DNA of 64,000 nucleotides from DASTFP01 sp963744345 (GCA_963744345.1 CAVUTD010000007.1:62001-126000); one strand, 5' to 3'. Positions 17,945-27,403 are shown, counted from the first letter of the stretch. Translations and numbers: made by a program. The notes: generated from the letters alone by a model not told the origin.

Positions 17945-20455
17945 GTGAACCATCGGGTGCGCACGCGCGCAAAGTTTTTCTTCCAAAGCGATTACAAGTT
18001 TTTCCTCAAGGGGGTCACATATGGCACCTTCGCGCCAGACGCCGATGGTTTCTACGTCGGCTCTCCCGAGAAAGCCGGTCTCGACTTCTCCATGATGCGC
18101 GAAGCAGGAGTAAACGGGGTGCGCGTTTACCACGCGCCGCCGAAATGGTTCCTGGACTTAGCTTATGAATTTGGAGTCCGGGTGATGGTGACTCTTTGGT
18201 GGGGACAGAACGTGGACTTTCTCAGCTCCGCGAAGCGTCGCAAGGAGATCTTCGACAAGGTTCATGCCGATGTGAAATTTAATGCCGGCCATCCGGCGTT
18301 GCTCGGTTACCTCGTCGCCAACGAAATTTCCAGCACGATGGTTCGGTGGTACGGCGTCCGGAGGGTTACAGAATTCGTCGAGAACATTATCTATGTCGGA
18401 CGTGATGCGGACGACGACGTCCTGTTTTCCTACGCGAGCTATCCGCCAACGGAATACCTGCTGCCCACGAACATGGACTTTTACACCTTCAATGTCTATC
18501 TGCATCGAAGGAGCGATTTCGAACGTTATCTGGCGCGGCTTCAGAATCTCGCCGAAGACCGCCCTCTGGTCATCGGCGAATTCGGCATGGATACCCTCGC
18601 CCACTCCGAAGAGGAGCAAGCTGAGATGCTCGGCTGGCATATCGAGAGCGTGGTCCGCGGCGGTCTGGCTGGGACCTTTCTTTACACGTGGACGGACGAA
18701 TGGTGGTGTAACGGACAGGACATCACTGATTGGGCTTTCGGACTTACGACCCGCGACCGCATTCCCAAGCAAGCGCTGACGACGGTTAAGGCGCTCTTCA
18801 ACAGCGATGAGTCGATGACTCTCAAGGTAAAGCTGCCGCGCTATCCAAAGGTGTCCGTAATTGTCTGCTCCTATAATGGAGCGAAAACGCTCGACCGTTG
18901 CCTCGAGTCCCTGAAACGCATCGAGTATCCCAACTATGAAGTGATTCTAGTGGATGATGGGTCCACCGACAGCACGCAAGAGATCGCCGCGAGACATACC
19001 TGGATCAAAAATATTCGGCAGGAAAATTCCGGGCTCAGCGCGGCTCGCAATGTCGGCGCGCGTGCAGCGACAGGCGAAGTGCTCGCTTATACGGATAGCG
19101 ATTGTATGGCCGATCCGGAGTGGCTGTATTTTCTGGTCGGCACGCTGCTCGGTGGAAATTACGCGGGGGTTGGTGGGCCCAACATTTCGCCACCCGCCGA
19201 AAACTGGATTCAGGCATGCGTGGCCGCGGCCCCCGGAGGACCAAACCACGTGCTTCTCACTGATGTGGTTGCCGAGCACATCCCCGGCTGCAACATGGCT
19301 TTTTACAAATGGGCGTTCGAGCAGGTAGGCGGTTTCGACCCTGAATACCGAAAAGCGGGAGATGATGTGGACTTTTGCTGGAGGCTGCAACAAGCCGGGC
19401 AAATCATTTCCTTTAGCCCCTCCGCGATCGTCTGGCACTATCGGCGCTTTACGCTCGGTGCGTTTCGTAAACAGCAGATGGGGTACGGAGAGGCCGAGTC
19501 TCTGCTTCGTTTTAGGCACCTGGTCTTCTTCGGCCCAACGGGCACCGCGAAATGGAAGGGCCAGATTTACGGTGCGCCGCGTTTCACTTGGCTCATCAAC
19601 CGACCGGTTATCTATCACGGGATCTTCGGAGAAGGCCTCTTCCAATCCATTTATCCGACGCCGCAATCGGACATCGCCGCTTATCTAAGCAGCATCGAAT
19701 GGGTGGCGCTGACCATATTTGTTTTCTGTCTCTCGATCCCCCTACCCTTCTTACGGATTGTGCCTTACCTCATGTTCGGCGGCACCTTCTTGGTCGCGCT
19801 CTCGTACATGATCCACGCCAAGCTCGAGCCGCAACATGACACCGTCCGCGCCCGCCTTCTTGTGGTTTTCCTCGCCCTAGCTCAGCCGTTGGTGCGCGGC
19901 TGGTCGCGTTATTTTACGTGGTTGAAATACAAGCGAACTCCGACCGAGGTGATCGCCTCGCGTGAGAAGAATTATACTCCAACTCGCGGAAGCAGCTCAA
20001 AGCTGAACTTTTGGACGGAGAACGGCCAAGGTCGCGAGCGCCTTCTGCCCGAAATCCTCGAGGCGCTCGAAGCGGAGGGTTGGAACTACTCGACCGACAC
20101 AGGGTGGAAAAACTGGGACATCCAAATCTATGGCAGCTTCTGGTGGGGGATCAAGCTGCGCACGGTCACCGAGTATCATGGCGGTCCAAAGTGCCTGACG
20201 CGGGTCAAGCTCGATACCCACGCCGTCACGACAACAGTTGTTATCAATTTCATCATTCTCGCGATCCTGGGCTATCGCGAGTTCTTCGTCGAGGGCAGCG
20301 ATCTCTGGCTCTGGATTCCTTACCTCATCTGGGTTGGCATTCTTACAATCCGCGGTTATGGGCTCAAGAAGCGGGCGGCCGAGCTTGTCGACGCAGCCGC
20401 GCAAAGATGCGGGTTTGTTCGCGTCAAAAGCAAGCCGGTCGCAGAAAAGGCTTGA
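17945..20455 (+). CDS. Glycoside hydrolase-glycosyltransferase (GT2) membrane fusion protein
   Basis: An 836-aa three-part protein. Residues 15-285 resemble a clan-A (beta/alpha)8 glycosidase such as GH2/GH5: FLKGVTYGTFAP, GVNGVRVYHAPP, the acid/base candidate E127 in LVANEIS and the nucleophile candidate E212 in VIGEFGMD. Residues 300-520 are a GT2 GT-A domain: VSVIVCSYNG, LVDDGSTDS, the DxD-like YTDSDC, and GGFDPEYRKAGDDVDF. Hydrophobic segments follow near 583-652, then a cytosolic-looking segment and two more at about 762-805. Start is GTG 17945. No signal peptide precedes the hydrolase, so both catalytic parts may face the cytoplasm. Likely in polysaccharide or glycolipid assembly; sugar unknown. 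No processivity QxxRW is seen. It overlaps queA by 4 bp. Confidence 0.82.
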   Translation: MNHRVRTRAKFFFQSDYKFFLKGVTYGTFAPDADGFYVGSPEKAGLDFSMMREAGVNGVRVYHAPPKWFLDLAYEFGVRVMVTLWWGQNVDFLSSAKRRKEIFDKVHADVKFNAGHPALLGYLVANEISSTMVRWYGVRRVTEFVENIIYVGRDADDDVLFSYASYPPTEYLLPTNMDFYTFNVYLHRRSDFERYLARLQNLAEDRPLVIGEFGMDTLAHSEEEQAEMLGWHIESVVRGGLAGTFLYTWTDEWWCNGQDITDWAFGLTTRDRIPKQALTTVKALFNSDESMTLKVKLPRYPKVSVIVCSYNGAKTLDRCLESLKRIEYPNYEVILVDDGSTDSTQEIAARHTWIKNIRQENSGLSAARNVGARAATGEVLAYTDSDCMADPEWLYFLVGTLLGGNYAGVGGPNISPPAENWIQACVAAAPGGPNHVLLTDVVAEHIPGCNMAFYKWAFEQVGGFDPEYRKAGDDVDFCWRLQQAGQIISFSPSAIVWHYRRFTLGAFRKQQMGYGEAESLLRFRHLVFFGPTGTAKWKGQIYGAPRFTWLINRPVIYHGIFGEGLFQSIYPTPQSDIAAYLSSIEWVALTIFVFCLSIPLPFLRIVPYLMFGGTFLVALSYMIHAKLEPQHDTVRARLLVVFLALAQPLVRGWSRYFTWLKYKRTPTEVIASREKNYTPTRGSSSKLNFWTENGQGRERLLPEILEALEAEGWNYSTDTGWKNWDIQIYGSFWWGIKLRTVTEYHGGPKCLTRVKLDTHAVTTTVVINFIILAILGYREFFVEGSDLWLWIPYLIWVGILTIRGYGLKKRAAELVDAAAQRCGFVRVKSKPVAEKA

Positions 20456-21426
20456 GCGAGAGGGTAGCGGACTACGATTTCGCTCTTCCGGCGGAGCTCA
20501 TCGCCTCGCGTCCCCTAGCTGAGCGCGACGCTTCGCGGATGCTGGTTTTGCATCGCCGCGACGGGCAAATTGAACATCGCAGCTTTCGCGACCTTCCCGA
20601 CTATCTCAGGCCAGGCGATCTGATCGTGCTGAATAACTCGCGAGTCATCAAGGCTCGGCTTCTTTCGCAAAATCCCCGCATCGAGTTGCTTCTCGTCGAA
20701 CCCCTCGGACGTGGAAAATGGATTTGCCTGGTCAAACCGGGTCGCAGAATGCGCCCTGGCTTTGAATTTCCTATCGCCAATCTATCTGCGCGAGTGACGA
20801 AGATTCTTGAGGACGGATCACGCATAGTCGAATTCGAGTCGGAGCCCGATCTGGAGCGTTTCGGCAGCGTCCCCATACCTCCGTATCTTCATCGCGCCGC
20901 AGACAGAGAGGACGAGATTCGCTACCAAACCGTTTTTGCCCAAAGCGCGGGCTCGGTCGCAGCTCCTACGGCCGGCCTGCATTTCACTCCGGAACTGCTC
21001 TCCCGAATACCGCACACCCACGTGACTCTTCACATTGGAATCGGCACTTTCTTGCCGCCCAAGGTCGAACAGGTCGCAGACCACCGCATGCATTCGGAAC
21101 GTTATTCGATCGGCGAAGAAGCCGCGCGAGCGATCAATGCGGCGGCACGGATCGTCGCAGTAGGAACGACCAGCACCCGTGTCCTGGAAAGTCAGCCCCC
21201 GGGTGCGCTCGCACCACGCTCAGCTTCAACCAGCATCTTTATCCATCCCCCTTTCACGTTCCAACGGGTCGGAGCGTTGCTCACCAACTTTCATCTGCCG
21301 AGATCGACGTTGCTCATGCTGGTCTGCGCCTTCGCCGGTCGCGAACAGGTGCTCCGGGCGTACGCGCAAGCCATCGAGAAGCGTTACCGCTTCTTCAGCT
21401 ACGGCGACTGCATGTTGCTTGTTTGA
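20452..21426 (+). CDS. queA: S-adenosylmethionine:tRNA ribosyltransferase-isomerase
   Basis: Transfers and isomerises the ribosyl group of SAM onto preQ1-modified tRNA to make epoxyqueuosine. YDFALPAELIASRPLAERDASRML, LNNSRVIKARL, APTAGLHFTPELL and LLTNFHLPRSTLLMLVCAFAG are all QueA signatures. The start must be the TTG at 20452, which overlaps the stop of the preceding gene (TTGA) and gives 324 aa, slightly short but complete. It ends 28 bp inside the convergent tadA gene. Confidence 0.93.
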   Translation: MSERVADYDFALPAELIASRPLAERDASRMLVLHRRDGQIEHRSFRDLPDYLRPGDLIVLNNSRVIKARLLSQNPRIELLLVEPLGRGKWICLVKPGRRMRPGFEFPIANLSARVTKILEDGSRIVEFESEPDLERFGSVPIPPYLHRAADREDEIRYQTVFAQSAGSVAAPTAGLHFTPELLSRIPHTHVTLHIGIGTFLPPKVEQVADHRMHSERYSIGEEAARAINAAARIVAVGTTSTRVLESQPPGALAPRSASTSIFIHPPFTFQRVGALLTNFHLPRSTLLMLVCAFAGREQVLRAYAQAIEKRYRFFSYGDCMLLV

Positions 21427-21884
21427 GCCCGCCGGGCCCCGAAGAAATCCTTCAATATCCGGGCACACTCCTCGGCCCTTACTTCTCTCGTGATCTCGCA
21501 ACGGTGGTTAAGCTCCGGCATCTGGAGGATATTGAGCAATCCGCCCGCGGCGCCACTCTTAGGATCGGGGCAGCCAAAAATTACGCGTCGCAAGCGGGCG
21601 TGGACGATGGCTCCGGCGCACATCGGGCAAGGTTCCTTGGTGACGAATATGTCGCAATCCGTGAGCCGCCAATCACCGACCAGGCTCTCGGCCTGTGTGA
21701 TCGCCAGCATCTCCGCATGGGCGGTGGCATCTTTCAACGTCTCGACCTGGTTCCATGCACGCGCAATGATCGTGCCCTCGCGAACGACCACCGCGCCGAT
21801 AGGGACCTCGTCGGAGGCTAAGGCTTTGCGCGCGAGCCGCAGCGCTTCGCCCATAAAAAACTCATCGCTGGTGAAATCCCGCAT
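21399..21884 (-). CDS. tadA: tRNA-specific adenosine deaminase
   Basis: Deaminates A34 of tRNA-Arg(ACG) to inosine. The zinc site is complete: HAEM with the catalytic glutamate, and PCPMCAGA with two cysteines; FGCPDPKSGAAGGLLNIL follows as in TadA. ATG 21884 (MRDFTSDEFFMGEALRLA) gives 161 aa; a longer frame would run into the divergent rpe gene 19 bp away. Confidence 0.93.
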   Translation of the reverse strand: MRDFTSDEFFMGEALRLARKALASDEVPIGAVVVREGTIIARAWNQVETLKDATAHAEMLAITQAESLVGDWRLTDCDIFVTKEPCPMCAGAIVHARLRRVIFGCPDPKSGAAGGLLNILQMPELNHRCEITREVRAEECARILKDFFGARRAQTSNMQSP

Positions 21885-21903
21885 GGCACGATATGAAGAG
21901 CAT

Positions 21904-22554
21904 ATGGATGCGCGTACAACTATCGTCGCTCCCTCGATCCTCGCAGCGGATTTCGCGCAACTCGGGAGCGAAATCGTTCGCATGACCGAAGGGGGCGCCG
22001 ACTGGATTCATTGCGACGTGATGGATGGGCATTTCGTGGACAACATCTCGTTCGGACCCGATGTTGTCGAAACCGCCTCCCGCTGCACGGACGTGCCGCT
22101 CGACGTCCACTTGATCGTCGAGCGACCTGATAAATTTTTTTCGCGGTTCACATCTGTCGCCAGCTCCATCTCCGTGCACGTTGAAGCGGACCATGATGTT
22201 GCCGAAACTCTCAACCGCATCCGTTCCGCTGGCTGCAAAGCCGGCCTGGCGATCAGCCCGCCCACGCCCGTCGCGCGCCTCGAGCCTTTTTTGGGTCTTT
22301 TTGATATCCTGCTGGTGATGACGGTGAATCCGGGCTTCGGCGGACAGGCCTTTATTCCAGCGACCCTGGATAAGGTGCGCGCTGGTGCGGAATGGAGGGC
22401 GCAACACAAACTTGACTACCACATCGAGGTGGATGGCGGAATTAACGTGGCGACAGCTCGAGCTTCGCGGGAAGCCGGGGCCAACGTCATGGTCGCCGGA
22501 ACATTCCTCTTTAAAGCAAGTGACGTTGCCGGGGAAATCGCCGCGCTGCGATGA
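21904..22554 (+). CDS. rpe: Ribulose-phosphate 3-epimerase
   Basis: Interconverts ribulose 5-phosphate and xylulose 5-phosphate. APSILAADFAQLG, WIHCDVMDGHFVDNISFGP, DVHLIVERP, MTVNPGFGGQ and HIEVDGGIN are the canonical motifs, with the metal-binding His/Asp and catalytic Asp residues present. 216 aa from ATG 21904. A frame reaching much further upstream reads antisense to tadA and is not real. Confidence 0.95.
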   Translation: MDARTTIVAPSILAADFAQLGSEIVRMTEGGADWIHCDVMDGHFVDNISFGPDVVETASRCTDVPLDVHLIVERPDKFFSRFTSVASSISVHVEADHDVAETLNRIRSAGCKAGLAISPPTPVARLEPFLGLFDILLVMTVNPGFGGQAFIPATLDKVRAGAEWRAQHKLDYHIEVDGGINVATARASREAGANVMVAGTFLFKASDVAGEIAALR

Positions 22555-22566
22555 GACCAGGCGTCG

Positions 22567-23049
22567 TCACGCGATAATCTCGACCGGCGTTCCTTCGGCG
22601 ATCTCCTCGAAGCACTCAGCGATGTCCGCGTTACTCATGCGCACACAACCGTGACTGGCCGGAGTGCCCAGTAACGCCTCCTGATTTGTCCCGTGGATGT
22701 AAATGAAGCGTTCCCGGGTATTGGCATTGCCTTCCTCGAGGCCATGGAGCCAAAGGATTCGCGTCAGGATAAGGTCCTCGTCACCCCCCTGCCCCGCGAG
22801 TTGACCGCTCGGCTGGCGGCTCTCGAAAACTGTCCCAAGAGCCGCACCGGCACCGATTTTCTCGCCCACGAGAAATTGGCCCAGCGGAGTTTTGTTGCTT
22901 CCGGGCTCGCGACCGAGACCAAACTTTGAGGTGGATATGGCATAGCTCTTGCAAATTTTCCCGTAACGAAGCACCTCGAGCCGCTGGCGATTGGTGTTGA
23001 CGCGAAGGCGCAATGGAACGTGGACATCTTCGGAGGAGCTGTTACTCAT
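22567..23049 (-). CDS. L,D-transpeptidase (YkuD family)
   Basis: The 160-aa protein carries the YkuD catalytic signature, a histidine in IYIHGTNQEALLGTP and SHGCVRMSN with the nucleophilic cysteine. Members cross-link peptidoglycan (3-3 bonds) or attach proteins to it. No signal peptide or membrane anchor is visible from either start candidate, which is odd for a periplasmic enzyme; a cytoplasmic or non-classical role, or a misplaced start, are the options. Divergent from asd by 14 bp. Confidence 0.85.
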   Translation of the reverse strand: MSNSSSEDVHVPLRLRVNTNRQRLEVLRYGKICKSYAISTSKFGLGREPGSNKTPLGQFLVGEKIGAGAALGTVFESRQPSGQLAGQGGDEDLILTRILWLHGLEEGNANTRERFIYIHGTNQEALLGTPASHGCVRMSNADIAECFEEIAEGTPVEIIA

Positions 23050-23063
23050 TATTTGGTCTCCCT

Positions 23064-24062
23064 ATGTCCCGACAATATCGAGTTGCAATTGTTGGCGCAA
23101 CTGGCGCCGTAGGAACTGAACTGCTTCACGTGTTGGAGCGCCGGAATTTTCCGGTCAGCTCCATCAAGCGTCTTTCGTCGTCGAGATCCGCAGGCCAGAC
23201 CCAAAGATACCGGCGCCAGGAGATCGCGACGCAAACTCTGGGGATAAACTCTTTTGAGGATATCGATCTGGCTTTCTTTAGCGCAGGCGCAGCGATATCG
23301 CGAGAATTCGTCCCCATTGCCGTGCAATGCGGAGCCGTTGTGATTGATAACACATCGGCTTTTCGGATGCAGGAAAACGTGCCGCTGGTGGTACCCGAAA
23401 TTAATGGGGCCGACGTCGCCCGGCACGAGCGCATCATCGCGAATCCAAATTGCACGACCGCCATTCTGTTGATGGCGCTCTTTCCATTGCATCGAAGGTT
23501 CCACGTGAAACGGATATTCGCTTCCACTTACCAGGCGGTTTCCGGAGCTGGGGCGCTGGCCGTCGAAGAGTTGAGACAGCAGGCCAAGGCGGCCGTTGCC
23601 GGCAAAGCGATCGAACGCGAAGTTTTTCCGCACCAGATCGCCTTCAATGTCATTCCGCAGGTAGATTCTTTTCTCGATTCCGGCTACACCAGAGAAGAGT
23701 TGAAGGTTCAAAACGAGGGACGGCGCATTATGCATTTTCCGGGATTCAAGGCTTCTGTCACCTGCGTGCGAGTTCCGGTCTTTCGCGCCCACTCGATAGC
23801 GGTGAGCGCTGAATTTGAACAGCGAGTAAGCCTTCCTGAGGCGCGTGAAGCAATTATTGGATTTCGCGGCGTAGAATTGCGCGATGATCCCACCGACAAC
23901 GTCTATCCGATGCCGGTGGATTATGCGGGCGAAGATGTTTGCGCGGTGGGAAGGCTGCGCATTGATTCCGCGCTGGAGAACGGCCTCTCCTTCTGGGTCA
24001 CCGGAGATCAGCTTCTCAAGGGCGCTGCGTTGAATGCGGTGCAGATCGCCGAACTCCTTTAG
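23064..24062 (+). CDS. asd: Aspartate-semialdehyde dehydrogenase
   Basis: Reduces aspartyl phosphate to aspartate semialdehyde, the branch point for lysine, diaminopimelate, threonine and methionine. The NADP loop is VGATGAVGTELL; the catalytic cysteine is C130 in NPNCTT; STYQAVSGAG and the C-terminal WVTGDQLLKGAALNAVQIAE match the family. ATG 23064 gives 332 aa; the frame extends further upstream only by reading antisense to the transpeptidase. Confidence 0.95.
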   Translation: MSRQYRVAIVGATGAVGTELLHVLERRNFPVSSIKRLSSSRSAGQTQRYRRQEIATQTLGINSFEDIDLAFFSAGAAISREFVPIAVQCGAVVIDNTSAFRMQENVPLVVPEINGADVARHERIIANPNCTTAILLMALFPLHRRFHVKRIFASTYQAVSGAGALAVEELRQQAKAAVAGKAIEREVFPHQIAFNVIPQVDSFLDSGYTREELKVQNEGRRIMHFPGFKASVTCVRVPVFRAHSIAVSAEFEQRVSLPEAREAIIGFRGVELRDDPTDNVYPMPVDYAGEDVCAVGRLRIDSALENGLSFWVTGDQLLKGAALNAVQIAELL

Positions 24063-24134
24063 CGGACATTTCTCCCAGGGGCGCCATGCTCTCGGGCACC
24101 CGAGCGCATTCCGAAATTCCTTGATTGCCCGCCG

Positions 24135-25709
24135 ATGATCCTGCGGCTGCTCCTTGCTGTTCTTTTGTCGTTCGCTTCCGGCTGCGGACCCGGGCGGGAG
24201 CGAGCTGACCTCGTCTTTGTCAATGGGGCGGAGCCGGAGACGCTTGATCCCTCAATCATCACGGGGCAGCCCGAAGGCCGCATCGTCAACGCTCTTTTTG
24301 AAGGACTTACGACGTTTGACGCTCGCGGAAAGGGTGGTCCGGGCATGGCAGAGTCGTGGACGATCTCGGAGGACGGAAAGGTTTATACTTTCAAGATCCG
24401 AAAGGACGCCAGATGGAGTGATGGTCGCACGCTCACCGCGAATGACTTTGTGGAATCCTGGAAACGAACTCTCTCGCCCGAGACCGCGGCGAGCTACAAC
24501 TATCAACTCTTCTACGTCAAGAACGCGCAAGCATTCGCTGAGGGTCAAATCAGCGATTTCTCGCAAGTCGGCGTTAAAGCACTCGATGACCACACCCTCG
24601 AAGTGACTCTGGAGAACCCGACGCCGTTTTTCCTGGATCTTTGCGCAACGCCTCCATTGCAGCCTGTGCCGGTGGAACGCATTCAAAAAATGGGAGACGA
24701 ATGGGTAAAGCCGGGGAAAATCGTGGGAAACGGCGCTTACGTTCTCGAAGATTGGAGGATCAACGACAGAATTCGGCTGCGCAAAAACCCTCATTACTGG
24801 AACGCGAAGAACGTCGCTCTTGAAACCATTGAAGCGCTGCCGATCAGCGCGGCGACGGTCGCTTTCAACTTCTACGCGGGCGGACTCGCGGACCTGATCG
24901 TAGACAAGAATCTCACACCCAATGCCCTGCTCGATGCGATAAAGGGCACTCCGGATTTCCATTCCGCTCCTTTCCTGGGGATCTATTTTCTGCGTTTTAA
25001 CTGCTCGCAGCCACCTTTCAACGATGCGCGCGTTCGTCGCGCCTTCGCCATGGCTGTGGATAAGCGCCGAATCGTGGAAAAGATCACGCGCGCAGGCGAA
25101 TTGCCTGCCCCGAGCTTCGTCCCTCCGGGCATGGACGGATATCATCCGCCTGAGGGGTTGCCCTATGATCCCGAGGAGGCTCGCCGACTTCTCAGTGAGG
25201 CTGGATTTCCGGATGGCAAGGGCTTTCCTCTGACGACTTTTCTGTACAACGAAAGCCAGCAAAATCGTGACATCGCGGTCGAGTTGCAAGCCATGTGGCT
25301 GCAACACCTCGGTGTTAAGGTCAACCTGGCTCTTCAGGAATGGAAGGTCTACTTAAACTCCCTCTCCTCTCTCGATTACGGTATCGCTCGCTCAAGCTGG
25401 GTCGGCGATTATCCCGATCCGAACACGTTTCTCGACATGTTTGTCACCGGCAATGGCAATAATCGAACCGGTTGGAGCGATCCAGTGTACGACCGGCTCA
25501 TCAGGGAAGCGGCGAAGGAAACTGACCCCGCCCAACGCTTCGAGATTCTCCGCCGAGCCGAAGCGATTCTGGTCTCTCAACAAGTGCCGGTCTGTCCGAT
25601 ATTCTACTATGTGGGGATTCAGCTCTATGATCCCGATGAACTTGGCGGCATCGAGCCGAACATATTAGACGAGCACCCTCTCAAGGCCATGTATCGCAAG
25701 CCTCGTTAG
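24135..25709 (+). CDS. Oligopeptide ABC transporter substrate-binding lipoprotein (SBP family 5)
   Basis: A 524-aa OppA-type binding protein. The N-terminus MILRLLLAVLLSFASGC is a lipoprotein signal with lipobox cysteine C17. NGAEPETLDPSIITGQPEGRI, ARWSDGRTLTANDFVESWKR, VGNGAYVLEDWR and FNCSQPPFNDARVRRAFAMA are SBP_bac_5 motifs. No permease or ATPase genes are nearby, so it either serves a distant OppBCDF or works alone. Convergent with the aminotransferase gene. Confidence 0.92.
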   Translation: MILRLLLAVLLSFASGCGPGRERADLVFVNGAEPETLDPSIITGQPEGRIVNALFEGLTTFDARGKGGPGMAESWTISEDGKVYTFKIRKDARWSDGRTLTANDFVESWKRTLSPETAASYNYQLFYVKNAQAFAEGQISDFSQVGVKALDDHTLEVTLENPTPFFLDLCATPPLQPVPVERIQKMGDEWVKPGKIVGNGAYVLEDWRINDRIRLRKNPHYWNAKNVALETIEALPISAATVAFNFYAGGLADLIVDKNLTPNALLDAIKGTPDFHSAPFLGIYFLRFNCSQPPFNDARVRRAFAMAVDKRRIVEKITRAGELPAPSFVPPGMDGYHPPEGLPYDPEEARRLLSEAGFPDGKGFPLTTFLYNESQQNRDIAVELQAMWLQHLGVKVNLALQEWKVYLNSLSSLDYGIARSSWVGDYPDPNTFLDMFVTGNGNNRTGWSDPVYDRLIREAAKETDPAQRFEILRRAEAILVSQQVPVCPIFYYVGIQLYDPDELGGIEPNILDEHPLKAMYRKPR

Positions 25710-25734
25710 CGAAGCGTCTGTCCGATCTTCGTGT

Positions 25735-26916
25735 TTAGGCCGCCGCCTTATTTGCGGCCAGGTTACCACAAAATTGTGCGATGCGTTCGAGGGCGATCTT
25801 GATCTGAGCGAGAGCGGTGGCATAGCTGCACCGGACATGTCCCTCGCCGCAGGCGCCAAAGGCCGAGCCGGGAACTACCGCGACTTTCTTTTCCCGAAGC
25901 AATTGCAGGCAAAATTCCCTGCTCGTCAGACCTGTGGAGGCAATTTTCGGAAACACGTAAAAGGCCCCGCGAGGCTTGAAACACTCGAGCCCGAGCTCGT
26001 TGAAACCGCGCACGATATAATTGCGACGCAACTCATATTCGCGTCGCATCGAAAGCATGCTCTCCTCCCCCCGCTCCAGCGCCTCGATGGCAGCTTCCTG
26101 TCCCATGATGGGCGCGCAGAGAATCGCGTATTGGTGAATCTTCATCATCGCTTCGATCACCGGTGGCGGCGCGCAAGCGAAACCAATTCGCCATCCAGTC
26201 ATAGCATAGGCCTTCGACACCCCGTGAAGAAGGATCGTGCGCTCCTTCATACCCGGGAGAGCGGCCAGCGAAGGATGCGCCGCGGAATCGTAGGTCAACT
26301 CGCTGTAGATCTCGTCGGAGAGCACTACCAGATCGTGCTTCACACAAACCGCCGCGATCTTCTCAAGCTCTTCTGCAGGCATGGTGGCGCCCGTGGGATT
26401 GGTGGGAAAATTCAACATGAGCACCTTGGACCGATGCGTCACCGCGCGCTCCAGAGCATCGGCACGGAGCACGAAATGCTCCACGGCTTTGGTCGGAATT
26501 GAGCGAGCCACTCCGCGGGCAAGAGCCACGCTCGGGCTGTACGAGACATAGCACGGCTCGTGGTAGAGCACTTCATCGCCTGGGTTCAAAAGAGCTCGCA
26601 AAGCAAGATCAATTGCTTCTGAAACGCCGACGGAAATCAGCACTTCACGAAGCGGTTCGTACTGAACACCAAAATGATCTGCCACATAGGCGGCGATGGC
26701 ACGCCTGAGTCGCGGAAGCCCCAGATTGGAAGTATATCCCGTGCGCCCCTTCTCCAAGGAATAGATAGCCGCTTCTCTGATATGCCAGGGTGTCGCAAAG
26801 TCCGGCTCGCCGATCCCGAGCGAAATGACATCCTCCATACTTTGGACGATCTCAAAGAAGTCGCGAATTCCTGAGCGCGGGATGTCGCGAACGTGGTCGG
26901 CGACTTGGATGCTCAT
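25735..26916 (-). CDS. Class I/II aminotransferase (PLP)
   Basis: A 393-aa fold-type I aminotransferase. PLP-binding lysine K235 sits in VSKAYAMTGWRIGF; NFPTNPTGATM and SDEIYSELTYD carry the cofactor-contacting Asn, Asp and Tyr. The start overlaps the stop of the upstream Lrp-type gene by 4 bp, so they are co-translated. This Lrp-aminotransferase pair resembles the alaR-alaT (yugG-yugH) arrangement of Bacillus subtilis, so an alanine or aspartate aminotransferase under local Lrp control is the best guess. Confidence 0.9.
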   Translation of the reverse strand: MSIQVADHVRDIPRSGIRDFFEIVQSMEDVISLGIGEPDFATPWHIREAAIYSLEKGRTGYTSNLGLPRLRRAIAAYVADHFGVQYEPLREVLISVGVSEAIDLALRALLNPGDEVLYHEPCYVSYSPSVALARGVARSIPTKAVEHFVLRADALERAVTHRSKVLMLNFPTNPTGATMPAEELEKIAAVCVKHDLVVLSDEIYSELTYDSAAHPSLAALPGMKERTILLHGVSKAYAMTGWRIGFACAPPPVIEAMMKIHQYAILCAPIMGQEAAIEALERGEESMLSMRREYELRRNYIVRGFNELGLECFKPRGAFYVFPKIASTGLTSREFCLQLLREKKVAVVPGSAFGACGEGHVRCSYATALAQIKIALERIAQFCGNLAANKAAA

Positions 26917-27392
26917 GGGGAGACAGGAAGGCGCTCGGGTGCATGCTCGAAATGGTGAAAGGCGCCGTTCTCTTTGTACGTCTTGAGCCGGAAATGTGTC
27001 GCTGTCGCCTGCACGGCCTCGATAGTGCTCAGCTTTTCCGCAACAAAGCCCGCCACACCGCGAAGGTTCTTGGCCTCGACGATGACCAGAAGATCATAGC
27101 CGCCGCTCATCAGATAACAGGTTTGTACCTCCTCAAATTTGGCGATTCGCGAGGCAATCCGATCGAATCCGCCCTCCCGTTCGGGAGTGATCTTTACCTC
27201 GATGACGGCGGTGACGATATCGGTATCCCACTTTTCGCGGTTAATGATCGTCTGATAGCCGAGGATCACCCCTTCGCGTTCCAGTCGCGCAATCTCAGCC
27301 TCGATCTCGTCGACGGACATGTCGAGCATGCGGGCGAGATCCTCGCGGGGGGTGAGAGCATTCTTTTGCAGAAGGTCAATCAGGGCTTCCAT
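26913..27392 (-). CDS. Lrp/AsnC-family transcriptional regulator
   Basis: A 159-aa regulator with an N-terminal winged helix (LTPREDLARMLDMSVDEIEAEI, LEREGVILGYQTII) and a C-terminal RAM/AsnC ligand-binding domain (VTAVIEVKITPE, GGYDLLVIVEAKNL). Such proteins form octamers and respond to amino acids. It probably controls its own operon and the aminotransferase it overlaps. Confidence 0.9.
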   Translation of the reverse strand: MEALIDLLQKNALTPREDLARMLDMSVDEIEAEIARLEREGVILGYQTIINREKWDTDIVTAVIEVKITPEREGGFDRIASRIAKFEEVQTCYLMSGGYDLLVIVEAKNLRGVAGFVAEKLSTIEAVQATATHFRLKTYKENGAFHHFEHAPERLPVSP

Positions 27393-27403
27393 GGCGATAA
27401 GGC

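Noticed and set aside
20011..20451. N-terminal extension of queA
   Set aside because: It reads through the GH-GT2 gene in another frame; QueA homology begins at the TTG at 20452.
24252..25307. 351-codon minus-strand frame
   Set aside because: Antisense to the OppA-type gene, with no protein-like motifs.
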